Part shown: piece after piece, positions 44,355 through 53,236 of the stretch
How positions within the stretch are numbered: the stretch's first letter is position 1
How the letters are laid out: the number at the start of each line of letters is the position of its first letter
NCBI RefSeq assembly: GCF_001571775.1
Contig: NZ_LRVM01000010.1
Coordinates: forward strand, 1-64,000
Direction: 5' to 3'
DNA: 64,000 nucleotides
Origin: Anaerotignum neopropionicum
GTDB lineage: Bacteria > Bacillota > Clostridia > Lachnospirales > Anaerotignaceae
The notes under the pieces: generated by a model
What the model saw: only the letters and a program-made list of their open reading frames with translations
Databases searched by the model: none
Told to the model about the DNA's origin: nothing
Made by a program: the position numbers and the translations under genes

Positions 44355-44926
44355 CTCAAATTCCTCCTTCTACTCATTTTTCTCTCTACGAACTCAGAAT
44401 ATGTAGACTGTCTCTCACTATTTTTTACCTTAATCCAACTTCCCATTATGGTACAAACCCGCAGATATTCGAATTGCATGTTATTGCTAATACTGGAATC
44501 TTTGTTTTCAATTCTCCCAATCATAATTAAACAATGTATTAATCCACAATGCTTAAATCAAAGTAGTTAATAATATTTCATATCAGCAATATCGGTTAAA
44601 AATGCGCAACAATTAAATCCATCGTTCCTTGTACCTTTTTGCTTTATTATACATTCATCTTCATAATATTTCCATATATATTAAAAAAGGTTACGCCTAA
44701 GTATCATTTTATGACCTAGACTTAACCTTGGAATTTACTATATTTTCTTAAAACGCCCTATGTCATCTATATTTTCACCATTTTTAAGGCTCAAAAACGG
44801 CACTTTTGTGCCTTGTCACCACAATTCGTCATCATTATTATCGTTTTTGCGAAAATTTTCTATTACGAATGATTTAGGAATCACTTCACTAGAGGTGCTT
44901 TTTGCTGCCCAAAAGGAGGTGACCCC
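44355..44926. other. Intergenic region upstream of the SIR2-like gene
   Basis: A 60-codon minus frame at 44342-44524 overlaps the SIR2 ribosome binding site but has none of its own. The rest is AT-rich with no recognised promoter. Confidence 0.35.
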
Positions 44927-44995
44927 ATGGCAAACAACATCAAAGGCATTACCGTAAGAATCGGTGCCGACACCACGGACCATGGTAAAGACTCG
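44927..44995 (+). pseudogene. Phage tape-measure protein N-terminal stub
   Basis: AAGGAGGTGACCCC precedes ATG 44927, and the frame reads MANNIKGITVRIGADTTDHG KDSS before turning into the reverse of a ParA gene. MANNIKGITVEIGGDTT is the standard opening of tail tape-measure proteins of siphoviruses of Firmicutes. Only about 23 codons remain: a leftover of a prophage joined to the ParA remnant. Confidence 0.65.
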
Positions 44996-45207
44996 TCTTT
45001 AATCAGCTTGCGAAGGATCGTATTGATGGTTACCTCCAATTTGTTGTTGTTTTTCACGCCAAAGATAATACTTGAATGCCCTTGACCTTCAAAGTCAGCA
45101 AGGGCAGTTCTGTGTCCCCGCTGGGACAAAAGATAGGCAAGCGTAGTGACCGTGGCCGTTTTTCCCACGCAGCCCTTCTCGTGTATAATTACAATTACTT
45201 TTGCCAT
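44985..45207 (-). pseudogene. ParA/MinD-type ATPase, truncated
   Basis: ATG 45207 opens AKVIVIIHEKGCVGKTATVT, a Walker A motif with Gly replaced by Cys, then GHRTALADFEGQGHSSIIFG with the Walker A' Asp region and LEVTINTILRKLIKDESLP. After about 75 codons the sequence crosses into phage-derived DNA read backwards, so two thirds of the protein is missing. ParA proteins partition plasmids or chromosomes; this stub probably came with a plasmid or phage. Confidence 0.72.
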
Positions 45208-45523
45208 CGGTAAAACGCCTTTCTTGGGTAAAAAGGGCAATAAAAAAATAGACGTAATCGGTGAAAACCCGCTTGCTTACTGGGTTTCTCTGATTACTGT
45301 CTATTATAACTCAGGCATTGCTTAACATAACATCAATAGTTCGCTCGCACCCTTGTCTTTCCCTGTAGGTGATTTAATACCTATGAAGGTACGGCAACAA
45401 ATGTGGGTAAGATTTTCGATCTTTATCTCCAAGGTAAAAGTGTTGTCGGTATTATGGCAGAATTAGAACGGCCTTATTCCGTTGAATACTCCTGATACTA
45501 CAACCTTAACTTTGTAACGCCAC
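45208..45523. other. Intergenic with recombinase debris
   Basis: AAACCC near 45266 and GGGTTT near 45283 form a short stem. The plus-strand recombinase remnant (45382-45495) occupies much of the rest. Confidence 0.4.
45382..45495 (+). pseudogene. Serine recombinase fragment
   Basis: The frame reads YEGTATNVGKIFDLYLQGKS followed by VVGIMAELERPYSVEYS and a stop. This is the Recombinase-domain stretch (normally about residues 150-190) of large serine recombinases. No start, no catalytic domain. Confidence 0.6.
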
Positions 45524-46042
45524 CTATTTCCTGTTTTTTAAAGCTAATCCCTTGAGAAAATTCCTAGCGTATTTATCACCACACTCTTTATAATGCTTAT
45601 GCCCCTCTTTTCTAAATAAAGCACTTAATTCCCCTTTTGTTACATTTAATCCGGAATCATTAAATATATCAAGCATATCTTCACTGGTTAGTGATAGGGC
45701 TATTTTCAATTTTTTAAGCATAATATTATTAACATTTTGATTATTCTTTATAGCCAAAACTGGTTTTTCAGACTGACCTGGTTCTTGATCTTGTAGTCCT
45801 CTTTTGAATATAATAAATCCATTTAAAAATGACTCTAATTCACTGTTCGTACATATTATATTCTCTTCTATTTCGTCTTGAACTTCATCTTCTAGATTGC
45901 AACTGTCTTTAGCTTTTATGAGCATCTTCCTTACTTTTTCTATTGTTAGCTCAATGCCACCAATTTTAAATATTTCCACCATTTCTGTATCCTTTATATC
46001 TAGTGCATATCTTAATCTAATTAAAATATCATTATTATCCAT
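45524..46042 (-). CDS. DUF1456 family protein (YehS-like)
   Basis: 172 residues made of two similar helical repeats: residues 1-60 (NDILIRLRYALDIKDTEMVE) and about 105-165 (NIMLKKLKIALSLTSEDMLD), each followed by the family's ALF-type helices (SELESFLNGFIIFKRG and LSALFRKEGHKHYKECGDKY). GGGAGG precedes ATG 46042. Cytoplasmic, function unknown. The charged linker between repeats is longer than usual. Confidence 0.9.
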   Translation of the reverse strand: MDNNDILIRLRYALDIKDTEMVEIFKIGGIELTIEKVRKMLIKAKDSCNLEDEVQDEIEENIICTNSELESFLNGFIIFKRGLQDQEPGQSEKPVLAIKNNQNVNNIMLKKLKIALSLTSEDMLDIFNDSGLNVTKGELSALFRKEGHKHYKECGDKYARNFLKGLALKNRK

Positions 46043-46133
46043 CTATAAATCCTCCCGTAATTTACGAAGAAACCCTCATTTTATCGAATTAGCCTTTTGG
46101 CAATAATAAAGATGCCACGAGAACCCAATACAT

Positions 46134-46523
46134 TTAAAAATCCTTTAATGCTTCAGCCCATTTTTCCAACTTCACATGATCTGCACTAACATTTTCAATC
46201 GTAAAATTTTCAAACCCGTCTAATTTTTTTCTTGTTTCCTTTGCCATTTTAAGAACATCTATATTTTTTGTTCTTAACGTTCCTCTAATGGATTCATATA
46301 ACACTGTATCATTAACAACGACAACTATTTCTTTATCCAAATATTTTTTCAATTTGTTCACAAGTATTTTCATGGCAACTTGTCCTACAATTGCAGGCTT
46401 CACATAATCCATTTTTACTGATTTCTTGCATATGAGTTTCAAATCATCATAGATACAATATTGAATTTCTATATCTTCTCCCTCATATAAGGATGCAATC
46501 CCTGCTAAATATGCTTTAATCAT
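46134..46523 (-). CDS. Hypothetical protein, RNase H-like appearance
   Basis: 129 residues from ATG 46523 (GGAGG at the right spacing); the longer frame to 46598 lacks a site. The sequence alternates strands and helices: MIKAYLAGIASLYEGEDIEI, QYCIYDDLKLICKK, a helix up to LVNKLKKYLDKEIVVVVNDT, then TLRTKNIDVLKMAKETRKKL. This resembles small RNase H-fold proteins of Bacillales that lack a known role. I cannot identify catalytic acids with confidence. Confidence 0.6.
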   Translation of the reverse strand: MIKAYLAGIASLYEGEDIEIQYCIYDDLKLICKKSVKMDYVKPAIVGQVAMKILVNKLKKYLDKEIVVVVNDTVLYESIRGTLRTKNIDVLKMAKETRKKLDGFENFTIENVSADHVKLEKWAEALKDF

Positions 46524-46647
46524 TAGATACCTCCGTAATTTATTATTCAATTCAATTAATAATTCTTTAAAACCTTGTTGAATGCCACACTCAAGCATTT
46601 ATTTTAACTGAATTTTAGAAATATATCAAATCAAATAAAAGTATTTA

Positions 46648-46805
46648 ACCTACCTAAAGCTAATCTGTCCACTCACCCCTAAGGATTGACCAGTTCCCAA
46701 CAAGGGATTTCACATGGAATTCAAAGCCTTCAGGTCACAGAAGATTTTTACTCAAATCCCCGAAACCCCCATATTTCAAGCCTTTTCAAACACCTATTTG
46801 TCCTC
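46648..46805. repeat. Degenerate IS-end repeat, copy B
   Basis: Starts AACCTACCTAAAGCTAATCT, then GTCCACTCACCCC and GATTGACCAG, and ends CCCATATTTCAAGCC. Nearly the same left half is in copy C (51028). It carries no coding capacity of its own. Confidence 0.7.
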
Positions 46806-47381
46806 CCTTGTATCAATTCCATTTCCAACTAACAAATTACGTTCCATAACTTTCATCCTATTCTTTCGTTTTTTATCTCGAACTATTATTTGCAAAATTC
46901 CTAAAAATTGTGGCATCATTATTTTCTTATAGAGCGTCTGCAGAATATCAAAAGTAACACTGATATCGTTACGAAAATGTTCAAATAATGTGTCTCTTAA
47001 TAACCTCGTCTTAATCTGCATTGAATTCACTTCGTTTATTTCTATCAGGATTTCTCTTTACATTAGAATAGTCCATAGTGATTATCCTTTCTGTTAAGTT
47101 TGTTTTGTGGTGATTCAATCTTAACACAGAAAAATCTCTATGGTTTTTTTATTTAATTTTATTTAATTCAATTTAATTTTACAATGAAGCGCCTATTTTT
47201 CTTTTATGTTCGACTTGATTTTTTAAAATACCCCTAAAGGCATGGAGGATACTGTTCAAACCGTTATGACACAGTGTGAACTTTGGACCGATAAGGTAAT
47301 GGATACATAAACCAAACAAAAAAACAACAAAAGCACCCTGGGAATGATAATCAAAGCTGGGGTTGCTTTGGTTTGTCTATC
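46806..47381. other. Intergenic region with a weak ORF and a terminator
   Basis: A minus frame at 46794-47030 has no ribosome binding site and no family resemblance. A plus-strand scrap at about 47241-47309 reads MEDTVQTVMTQCELWTDKV and a stop. Confidence 0.35.
47329..47372 (-). terminator. Probable terminator of the staygreen-family gene
   Basis: On the minus strand AAAGCAACCCCAGC pairs imperfectly with GGGTGCTTT across a 17-base loop and is followed by TGTTGTTTTTTTG, directly after the CDS stop. Confidence 0.5.
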
Positions 47382-47828
47382 TTACTTATAATCTCCTATT
47401 TTACCAAAATTGTACATCTTATCAAATTTGGGATTATTAGAAATAAAATGAATATATACAGGTGTTTCATCAAAAACAGGTTTGTTCATAAATAAAAATC
47501 TATCGCCTTGGCGTAATGCCTGTAATGCTGTGGGCATCTCATTATAAAAAATCTTATTTCTAATAGAAGAAATTCCTTTTATGTCAATACCATCAACAAT
47601 AACAGAACCGATTAAAACAAGACCTTTTTCTGATTCTTCCCAAGCAACTCTTACCTCATCTCTCATTTTTGTAATCTGATCATCGGCATATTTTTCCGCT
47701 ATAAATACAAACAGTTCAGCAGTTATATCAGAATGAGTTATGGTATATCTCCTTTTCATAACAGGTTCATATGGTCTCATATCATCCCTATATTGAACAA
47801 AAACTTTCTTAGGATTCAGTATTTTCAT
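47382..47828 (-). CDS. Staygreen-family protein
   Basis: 148 residues. Family blocks: KKVFVQYRDDMRPYEPVMKR, RYTITHSDITAELFVFIAEK, and MRDEVRVAWEESEKGLVLIG, matching the bacterial homologues of plant Stay-Green/Mg-dechelatase. In plants this family removes Mg from chlorophyll a; anaerobes have no chlorophyll, so the substrate must be another metal complex or the role differs. GAGGTGG precedes ATG 47828. Confidence 0.82.
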   Translation of the reverse strand: MKILNPKKVFVQYRDDMRPYEPVMKRRYTITHSDITAELFVFIAEKYADDQITKMRDEVRVAWEESEKGLVLIGSVIVDGIDIKGISSIRNKIFYNEMPTALQALRQGDRFLFMNKPVFDETPVYIHFISNNPKFDKMYNFGKIGDYK

Positions 47829-48208
47829 TATTCAACCACCTCTAATCCAATTACTAAAATTTTATTCGATGATTTCAAAAATGTGATTGTTTTCTTATTT
47901 TTGATTTTTCTTTTAAAAATTCTTCTATAAAAACAGTTTATCAACAGTCTATTTTCATTTATCAGCAAAATTACAAACTCTTAATAAATCATGTAAAATA
48001 GATACAACTTTTATCAGGGCTAATAATTATGCTAATTCTAACAACTTAAAACATTATCTTGGATTTCCCCTTACTTAATGGGTAATACTTATAGCAATAA
48101 AAAATTTAAAAAAAACATTCTGCTATAATCCCTCAAAAGAATTTCCCATTATGCGTAGGCTATAAATTTATGGTAGAATACGCAAATTTTTACACTTGGA
48201 GGCAAATC
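47829..48208. other. Divergent intergenic region
   Basis: About 380 bp between divergent genes; very AT-rich. No specific promoter or operator was recognised with confidence. Confidence 0.35.
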
Positions 48209-49714
48209 ATGAAGGAAATCAAAAAAGTGGTTATTATTGGTAGTGGTATTGGCGGTCTGTATAGTGGTATTAAATTATTACATGCCGGGTATAAAGTGGA
48301 AATTTTTGAGAAAGAAAATAAAGTTGGAGGTGTAGCTGCAACGCAAATAATTTCCCCATTAAACATTCATTTTGATGAATGCGCCTCTATCGTTATTGAA
48401 CCCGAAGAATACAAAAAAATTTATTATGACATAGGCTTAAATCCAGATGATTTTTTTACTTTTATTCCCTTAAATGATTTATATAGAGTGTTTTTTTATA
48501 ATAAAAAAACTTATTCAATTTCCAGTGAAATGTTTTGTCAAAAAGACCCTTTTGAGAAGTTATTTCATGAATCTTTCTGCCACTATGAAAAATTTGTAGA
48601 AGACTTAAACAAGATTTATTGTATAGCTAAACTACAATTTTTAACGAAACCTTTTTTTAAAATCAAAAAATCAGTCATAATCTCACGTAACATGATGAAA
48701 ACTCTATATGCCCTAAAACCTTTTCAAACTGCATCATTTTTAATACGTCATTATATTAAAAATAAAGACTTTCAAAAGGTACTTTTATTTCAATGTCTTT
48801 ATATGGGGATTTCCCCATATAGGTTAATGGCCACCTATGCCATGATACCCGCTGTGGCTCAATCAAAAGGTATCTATCATATAAAAGGGGGTATGGGCGC
48901 CTATATGGAAGGATTAAAACAAGTATTTGAGCTACTAGGCGGTACGATTCACCTTAACACCCCTGTAGAACATATCAATATGAAAAATAGTAAAGCAAAT
49001 GGCATTATAGTAAATAAAAAGCGAGTAGCTGGGGATTATGTAATCTCCAATGCTGACTACTGTTATACAATTTCTAATTTGATAAAAAAACAGAAAGGTA
49101 CAAAAAAATGGAAAAGGAAATGTACTACTTATAAGCATACATGTTCTGTATTCATTCTTAAATTATGTTTTAATAAAAAGTTTGATTCTTTAAGCGTGCA
49201 TAACATCTATATTAATGAGAAATTTAAAAAGGAGGTAAACTATATTTTTAAAGGACGACTGCCAAAATCCCCGCCTTTATACATCTACTATCCCTCTTGT
49301 GTTGATGACAGCTTTGCAAATAAAAATTTTAGTTGTATGAATATCTTGATCCGCGTCCCCAATTTATCTCATAAAGATATATATTGGGATAAAAAAAACA
49401 TCTCATTACTTCGTTCAATTTGTTTGAAAACTTTAGAAAAAATAACAAAATGCTCGCAACTTGAAAAGTTGATAGTATATGAAGAATGTTTAACTCCGAC
49501 TACATTAAATACGAAATATAACTTAACAAATGGAGCTGCATTTGGTATTGCACCTACTCTTTTTCAAAATATTATGTTTCGTCCACAATTATCAATGCCC
49601 TCTATAAAAAATCTATACTTTGTTGGGAGTTCCATTCATCCTGGCAACGGAGTTTCTATTGTAATGAAAAATGCAACACAAGTAGCTACTTATATTATAA
49701 ATAATAATCGTTAA
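48209..49714 (+). CDS. Phytoene desaturase (CrtI)-like FAD-dependent oxidoreductase
   Basis: 501 residues from ATG 48209, which GGAGG precedes; an upstream ATG at 48170 lacks a site. The FAD motif opens the protein: VVIIGSGIGGLYSGIKLLHA with IFEKENKVGG. The C-terminal FAD block is NLYFVGSSIHPGNGVSIVMK. A mid-protein GIYHIKGGMGAYMEGLKQVF is also typical of CrtI/CrtN and retinol-saturase-like enzymes. No phytoene synthase is nearby, so a carotenoid role is not supported; the substrate is open. The next gene is an SPL-like radical SAM protein 105 bp downstream on the same strand. Confidence 0.85.
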   Translation: MKEIKKVVIIGSGIGGLYSGIKLLHAGYKVEIFEKENKVGGVAATQIISPLNIHFDECASIVIEPEEYKKIYYDIGLNPDDFFTFIPLNDLYRVFFYNKKTYSISSEMFCQKDPFEKLFHESFCHYEKFVEDLNKIYCIAKLQFLTKPFFKIKKSVIISRNMMKTLYALKPFQTASFLIRHYIKNKDFQKVLLFQCLYMGISPYRLMATYAMIPAVAQSKGIYHIKGGMGAYMEGLKQVFELLGGTIHLNTPVEHINMKNSKANGIIVNKKRVAGDYVISNADYCYTISNLIKKQKGTKKWKRKCTTYKHTCSVFILKLCFNKKFDSLSVHNIYINEKFKKEVNYIFKGRLPKSPPLYIYYPSCVDDSFANKNFSCMNILIRVPNLSHKDIYWDKKNISLLRSICLKTLEKITKCSQLEKLIVYEECLTPTTLNTKYNLTNGAAFGIAPTLFQNIMFRPQLSMPSIKNLYFVGSSIHPGNGVSIVMKNATQVATYIINNNR

Positions 49715-49819
49715 AATAAGGTTTTCATTAAAATTATAATTCCAACTTATCTCAATTATCTGCCTGGCTACCAGCTTTAGTTCACCATTTCAGCAATTTA
49801 CGTTTTGGAGGTGCTTATT

Positions 49820-50821
49820 GTGAAAATAGATTTTGATGCAGTATATTACGAACCTCAAATTCTTAACTATGAGTTGGGTATATTTCTTAAAACAAAATAT
49901 TCTTCCCTACCTTGGATTGAAATTGACTCACATAATCGAATTCCTGAATTATGTACTTTGAACAACAAAAGCTTTCCTAAGCTGAAACAGCATTTAATTT
50001 TGGGGATACGCAAAACCCATAAATATACTGAAAATCATAAAATATCCGACTGGCTAGTTCCCTATACTTCTTCAGGGTGCCGTGCTATGTGCCTCTATTG
50101 TTATCTTGTATGTAATTACAACAAATGTTCATACCTAAGGTTGTTTGTTAACCGAGAGGAAATGTTAAATAGGCTATTAAAATTTGACGCCAAAACTGCT
50201 TCACCTCAAACCTTTGAGATCGGAAGCAATAGTGATCTATTACTGGAAAATAAAATTACCAATAATCTAGCTTGGACAATTGAAAAATTCGCCTTACAAG
50301 GTAGAGGAAAACTAACATTTCCAACTAAATTTGACATGGTACAACCATTATTAGGTCTTGATCATAAAGGGAAAACAATATTTAGAATGAGTGTAAATCC
50401 TGATGAAATCATTCGCAAGGTAGAGTTTGGCACCTCAATATTATCAGAAAGAATAAAAGCGCTAAATTATATGGCAGATTCTCAGTACCCTGTGGGTTTG
50501 TTAATTGCACCAGTAATTTTACTGCCTAATTGGAAAAATCTCTATAATGAATTAATAGAACAGCTTTCCGACCAACTGAGTGATAAAGTAAAAGAAAATG
50601 GATTTATTGAGATTATATTGATGACATACAGCTTTGTTCAAAATGCGATCAATACCGAAGCATTTCCCAATGCAACTCAAATTTTTGACCGTGCGCTGAT
50701 GACTGGCAGAGGGAGAGGAAAATATTGTTATAAGGAAAATATCCGTCAAGAAGCCGAGGCGTTTTTATGTCAAACACTTGAAAAAAAATTACCCCATATG
50801 AACATTGTTTATATTTCATAA
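49820..50821 (+). CDS. Spore photoproduct lyase-like radical SAM protein
   Basis: 333 residues from GTG 49820, 8 bp after GGAGG. The cluster motif C-x3-C-x2-C is SGCRAMCLYCYLVCNYNKCS, and the SPL-family order continues with FEIGSNSDLLLENKITNNL, FPTKFDMVQPLLGLDHKGKT, FRMSVNPDEIIRKVEFGTS and MTGRGRGKYCYKENIRQEAE. SplB repairs spore photoproduct (5-thyminyl-dihydrothymine) in spore DNA. This member may be a divergent SplB or a different radical SAM enzyme, because it travels with the CrtI-like gene rather than splA. Fe-S chemistry again implies an anaerobe. Confidence 0.82.
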   Translation: MKIDFDAVYYEPQILNYELGIFLKTKYSSLPWIEIDSHNRIPELCTLNNKSFPKLKQHLILGIRKTHKYTENHKISDWLVPYTSSGCRAMCLYCYLVCNYNKCSYLRLFVNREEMLNRLLKFDAKTASPQTFEIGSNSDLLLENKITNNLAWTIEKFALQGRGKLTFPTKFDMVQPLLGLDHKGKTIFRMSVNPDEIIRKVEFGTSILSERIKALNYMADSQYPVGLLIAPVILLPNWKNLYNELIEQLSDQLSDKVKENGFIEIILMTYSFVQNAINTEAFPNATQIFDRALMTGRGRGKYCYKENIRQEAEAFLCQTLEKKLPHMNIVYIS

Positions 50822-51027
50822 TGAGGAAGTTTTTTCATGATTTGTAGTGAATCAACGGTGTATTCCATAATTTGGGTAAAAATCGTACACTCTAAATAAC
50901 CATTATCAGTAAAATGATATAAAATGAAACCATACTATTAGTGACTAGTCTGATTTTAAACTTTATAAAATGCATTTTAATAACGGTTTAAAACTCAATT
51001 ACAAGGGGTTTCCTTTGCTTTATAGTA
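50822..51027. other. Short intergenic stretch
   Basis: Nothing recognised between the SPL-like gene and repeat copy C. Confidence 0.35.
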
Positions 51028-51190
51028 AACCTACCTACCGCTAATCTGTCCACTCAATCCGAGAAATTGACCAGCTCTCAACAGGCGATTTTACAAGAAA
51101 TTACGGGGATTCATGGCACAGAAGAATTTCATTCAAAGCCTCGGAATCCCCATATTTCAAGCCTTTTTCAAGCCCTACTTGTTCACCCTG
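51028..51190. repeat. Degenerate IS-end repeat, copy C
   Basis: Starts AACCTACCTACCGCTAATCT, then GTCCACTCAATCC and ATTGACCAGC, later GGCACAGAAGAATTTC and CCCATATTTCAAGCC. It contains GGGGATTC and, 40 bases on, GAATCCCC, so the unit can fold on itself. It is the best preserved of the three copies. Confidence 0.7.
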
Positions 51191-51499
51191 GAATCAACGC
51201 TATCGTCTCAGCGCACGCCAGCCATAAGGAATACATCAAACGGATTTTATAAATATTTATATAATAATGTATAAATAGCCCCAAATACCGCATTAACCAC
51301 TACAGTGCTATCTATTTATTCCATCATCTTTTTATATCCTCAAGGGGTGGTTGAGATGTTTGGTTTTTATCTCCGATTATAAAAATTTTTTGACTCTACA
51401 TATAGAACAACAACTCAAATCATTCATTTCACTCGCTTATAACACATATGTAAGTACTTGCAAAAAAAGGAGTGCCCTAAATTTTAAAGCACTCCATAA
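51191..51499. other. Intergenic region, nothing recognised
   Basis: About 310 bp with no supported gene or hairpin. Confidence 0.35.
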
Positions 51500-51692
51500 G
51501 TAAAAAACATTCGTTTATCAGATTCGATTCCACCAAGAGATTTTTAATCACTTGTGCCGCTTCTGCGTAAGTCAAATTGGATTTTGGTGAAATGGCTGTT
51601 GCTGTAGTTCCGTAGAAGCCATGGGCCGCTAATGCTTCCTTTACATATCCTATTGCCCAACTGCTTACATTCGCAAAATCCGTGTAGGTTAG
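51500..51692 (-). pseudogene. SLH-domain fragment
   Basis: The minus strand reads YTDFANVSSWAIGYVKEALA, then ISPKSNLTYAEAAQVIKNLL, the two halves of an S-layer homology domain, and stops soon after. There is no start or signal peptide. It is a second SLH scrap besides that at 784-1150. Confidence 0.7.
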
Positions 51693-51714
51693 GTATCAGT
51701 TCCTATCACTTCAA

Positions 51715-51918
51715 CTAAGCTTTGATACCTTCATAGCTCGTTGGTAACTCATCAAATCCCGAAACAAATCCAATAGCTGCGGCACTGGCTCTTGCCAAGC
51801 TAAGGTATGCACCAAAAATACTGCGAGCACCTTCATGTGTCATATCACTAAAAAGACTTAGGATTCCCATGAGTACAATAAAAGCCATTGCACTTCCTGT
51901 TGCAATTTTTCTTTCCAC
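51715..51918 (-). pseudogene. MFS transporter N-terminal fragment
   Basis: ATG 51918 opens 67 codons: MERKIATGSAMAFIVLMGIL, SLFSDMTHEGARSIFGAYLS, then ARASAAAIGFVSGFDELP. This is the first one and a half helices of an MFS permease (the LFSDMTHEGARS loop is diagnostic), ended after FDELPTSYEGIKA by a stop. The rest of the transporter is missing. Confidence 0.75.
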
Positions 51919-52047
51919 TGTTATTTCTCCCTAGTTGTGATTAATTAAACCAGTATAAAATAAACCAGTAAACACTGAACTAATTGTAAAAGCTACAAAT
52001 AATTCTTCTAACAAATGACTAAAAACATACAAACTAATAATTTAAAT

Positions 52048-53226
52048 TTACTTTCTTGTGAGTAAGTGGCGATATGTCATATCTATACTAAATGCACCTA
52101 AAGGTGCTATAATTAAAATTGCAAGTACAGCTACCGTAAGTACAATCTGTCCGCATGAAAGTCCCATAGTAAGGGGTATAGAACCTATAGCAGCTTGAAC
52201 TGTAGCTTTAGGTGAATAGGCTATCATACAAAACAAGCGCTCCTTGTTAGATAAATTTGTCTTAAGCATACAGATAAACACACCCAGCATACGAAATACA
52301 AGAGCCCCCAAAATTACCAAAACAGCAGCAAACCCTGCAGATACCGCATATTTTATATCAACAGTTGCTCCTACAAGTACAAACAACATTACTTCCGCAG
52401 CTACCCATAACTTTGAATATTTAACTGCCAGCCGTTTCGCAATCTCTGGTCTCTTACGTTGTACAGCAATACCACAACTCATAACCGCCAATAATCCTGA
52501 AAATGGAAATATTCCATTTAATACGCTTTCAATTGCTACAAGAAGAAACGAAATGCTTAAAAAAACTACCACCTTAACAGAATCCCTCACATGAACCCTT
52601 TGATAAAAAGCTGAAAATAAAATACCAATTATAATGCCCGCCAAAATACCTGTAACAATAGAAACTGGTATTTGTACAAATGTAATAGGTGAAATGTTTC
52701 CGCCCTGTGCCAGTCCCATAAAGGAGGTAAACATTACAATAACAAATACATCATCTACCGAAGCTCCTGCTAAAATCATTTGTGGAATGCTATGATTTAC
52801 TCCGTACCCCTCCTCCATCAACTTTAACATTTTAGGCACAATTACTGCTGGAGATACTGCCGCTATTACAGAACCCATAATAGTAGCATCCAATACTGAA
52901 ATGTTTAAAAGTCTTGGAGCAATAATAATCATACCAATAATTTCGAAGCAGGCTGGAACAAAGCACATTAACACAGCTGGTCTGCCTACCTTTTTCAAAT
53001 CATTAATATCCAAAGAAAGCCCCGCGCGTGTCAAAATAATAATAAGAGCCATCTGACGCAAATTAGCTGATATACCTAATATGGATGAATCCAACAAGTT
53101 CAAAACATACGGCCCTAGCAAAATTCCCGTAATAATCATTCCTAGCAAGCTGGGCAGCCTTAACTTTGTAAAAATCCAACCTAAACTCATTCCAACTAAA
53201 AAGCTAAGTGCAAGGCTTGTTAACAT
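52048..53226 (-). CDS. Cation:proton antiporter (CPA family)
   Basis: 392 residues, about 12 membrane helices: LTSLALSFLVGMSLGWIFTK, LRLPSLLGMIITGILLGPYV, TRAGLSLDINDLKKVGRPAV, and the transport-core VIAAVSPAVIVPKMLKLMEE and GASVDDVFVIVMFTSFMG (Asp-Asp of the core). This is a Na+(K+)/H+ exchanger of the Kef/NhaP-like type without the TrkA domains. A weak GAAAGGTGAG precedes ATG 53226. Last gene in the GGGtGRT operon, 10 bp after the universal stress protein, so pH or Na+ control is coupled to that unit. Confidence 0.9.
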   Translation of the reverse strand: MLTSLALSFLVGMSLGWIFTKLRLPSLLGMIITGILLGPYVLNLLDSSILGISANLRQMALIIILTRAGLSLDINDLKKVGRPAVLMCFVPACFEIIGMIIIAPRLLNISVLDATIMGSVIAAVSPAVIVPKMLKLMEEGYGVNHSIPQMILAGASVDDVFVIVMFTSFMGLAQGGNISPITFVQIPVSIVTGILAGIIIGILFSAFYQRVHVRDSVKVVVFLSISFLLVAIESVLNGIFPFSGLLAVMSCGIAVQRKRPEIAKRLAVKYSKLWVAAEVMLFVLVGATVDIKYAVSAGFAAVLVILGALVFRMLGVFICMLKTNLSNKERLFCMIAYSPKATVQAAIGSIPLTMGLSCGQIVLTVAVLAILIIAPLGAFSIDMTYRHLLTRK

Positions 53227-53236
53227 TTAAAATCAC

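Noticed and set aside
44342-44524. A 60-codon gene upstream of the SIR2-like gene as its antitoxin or partner
   Set aside because: No ribosome binding site and no family likeness; it overlaps the SIR2 ribosome binding site only by chance as far as can be seen.
46794-47030. A 78-codon minus-strand protein
   Set aside because: No ribosome binding site, no recognised family, and its 3' end lies in repeat copy B.
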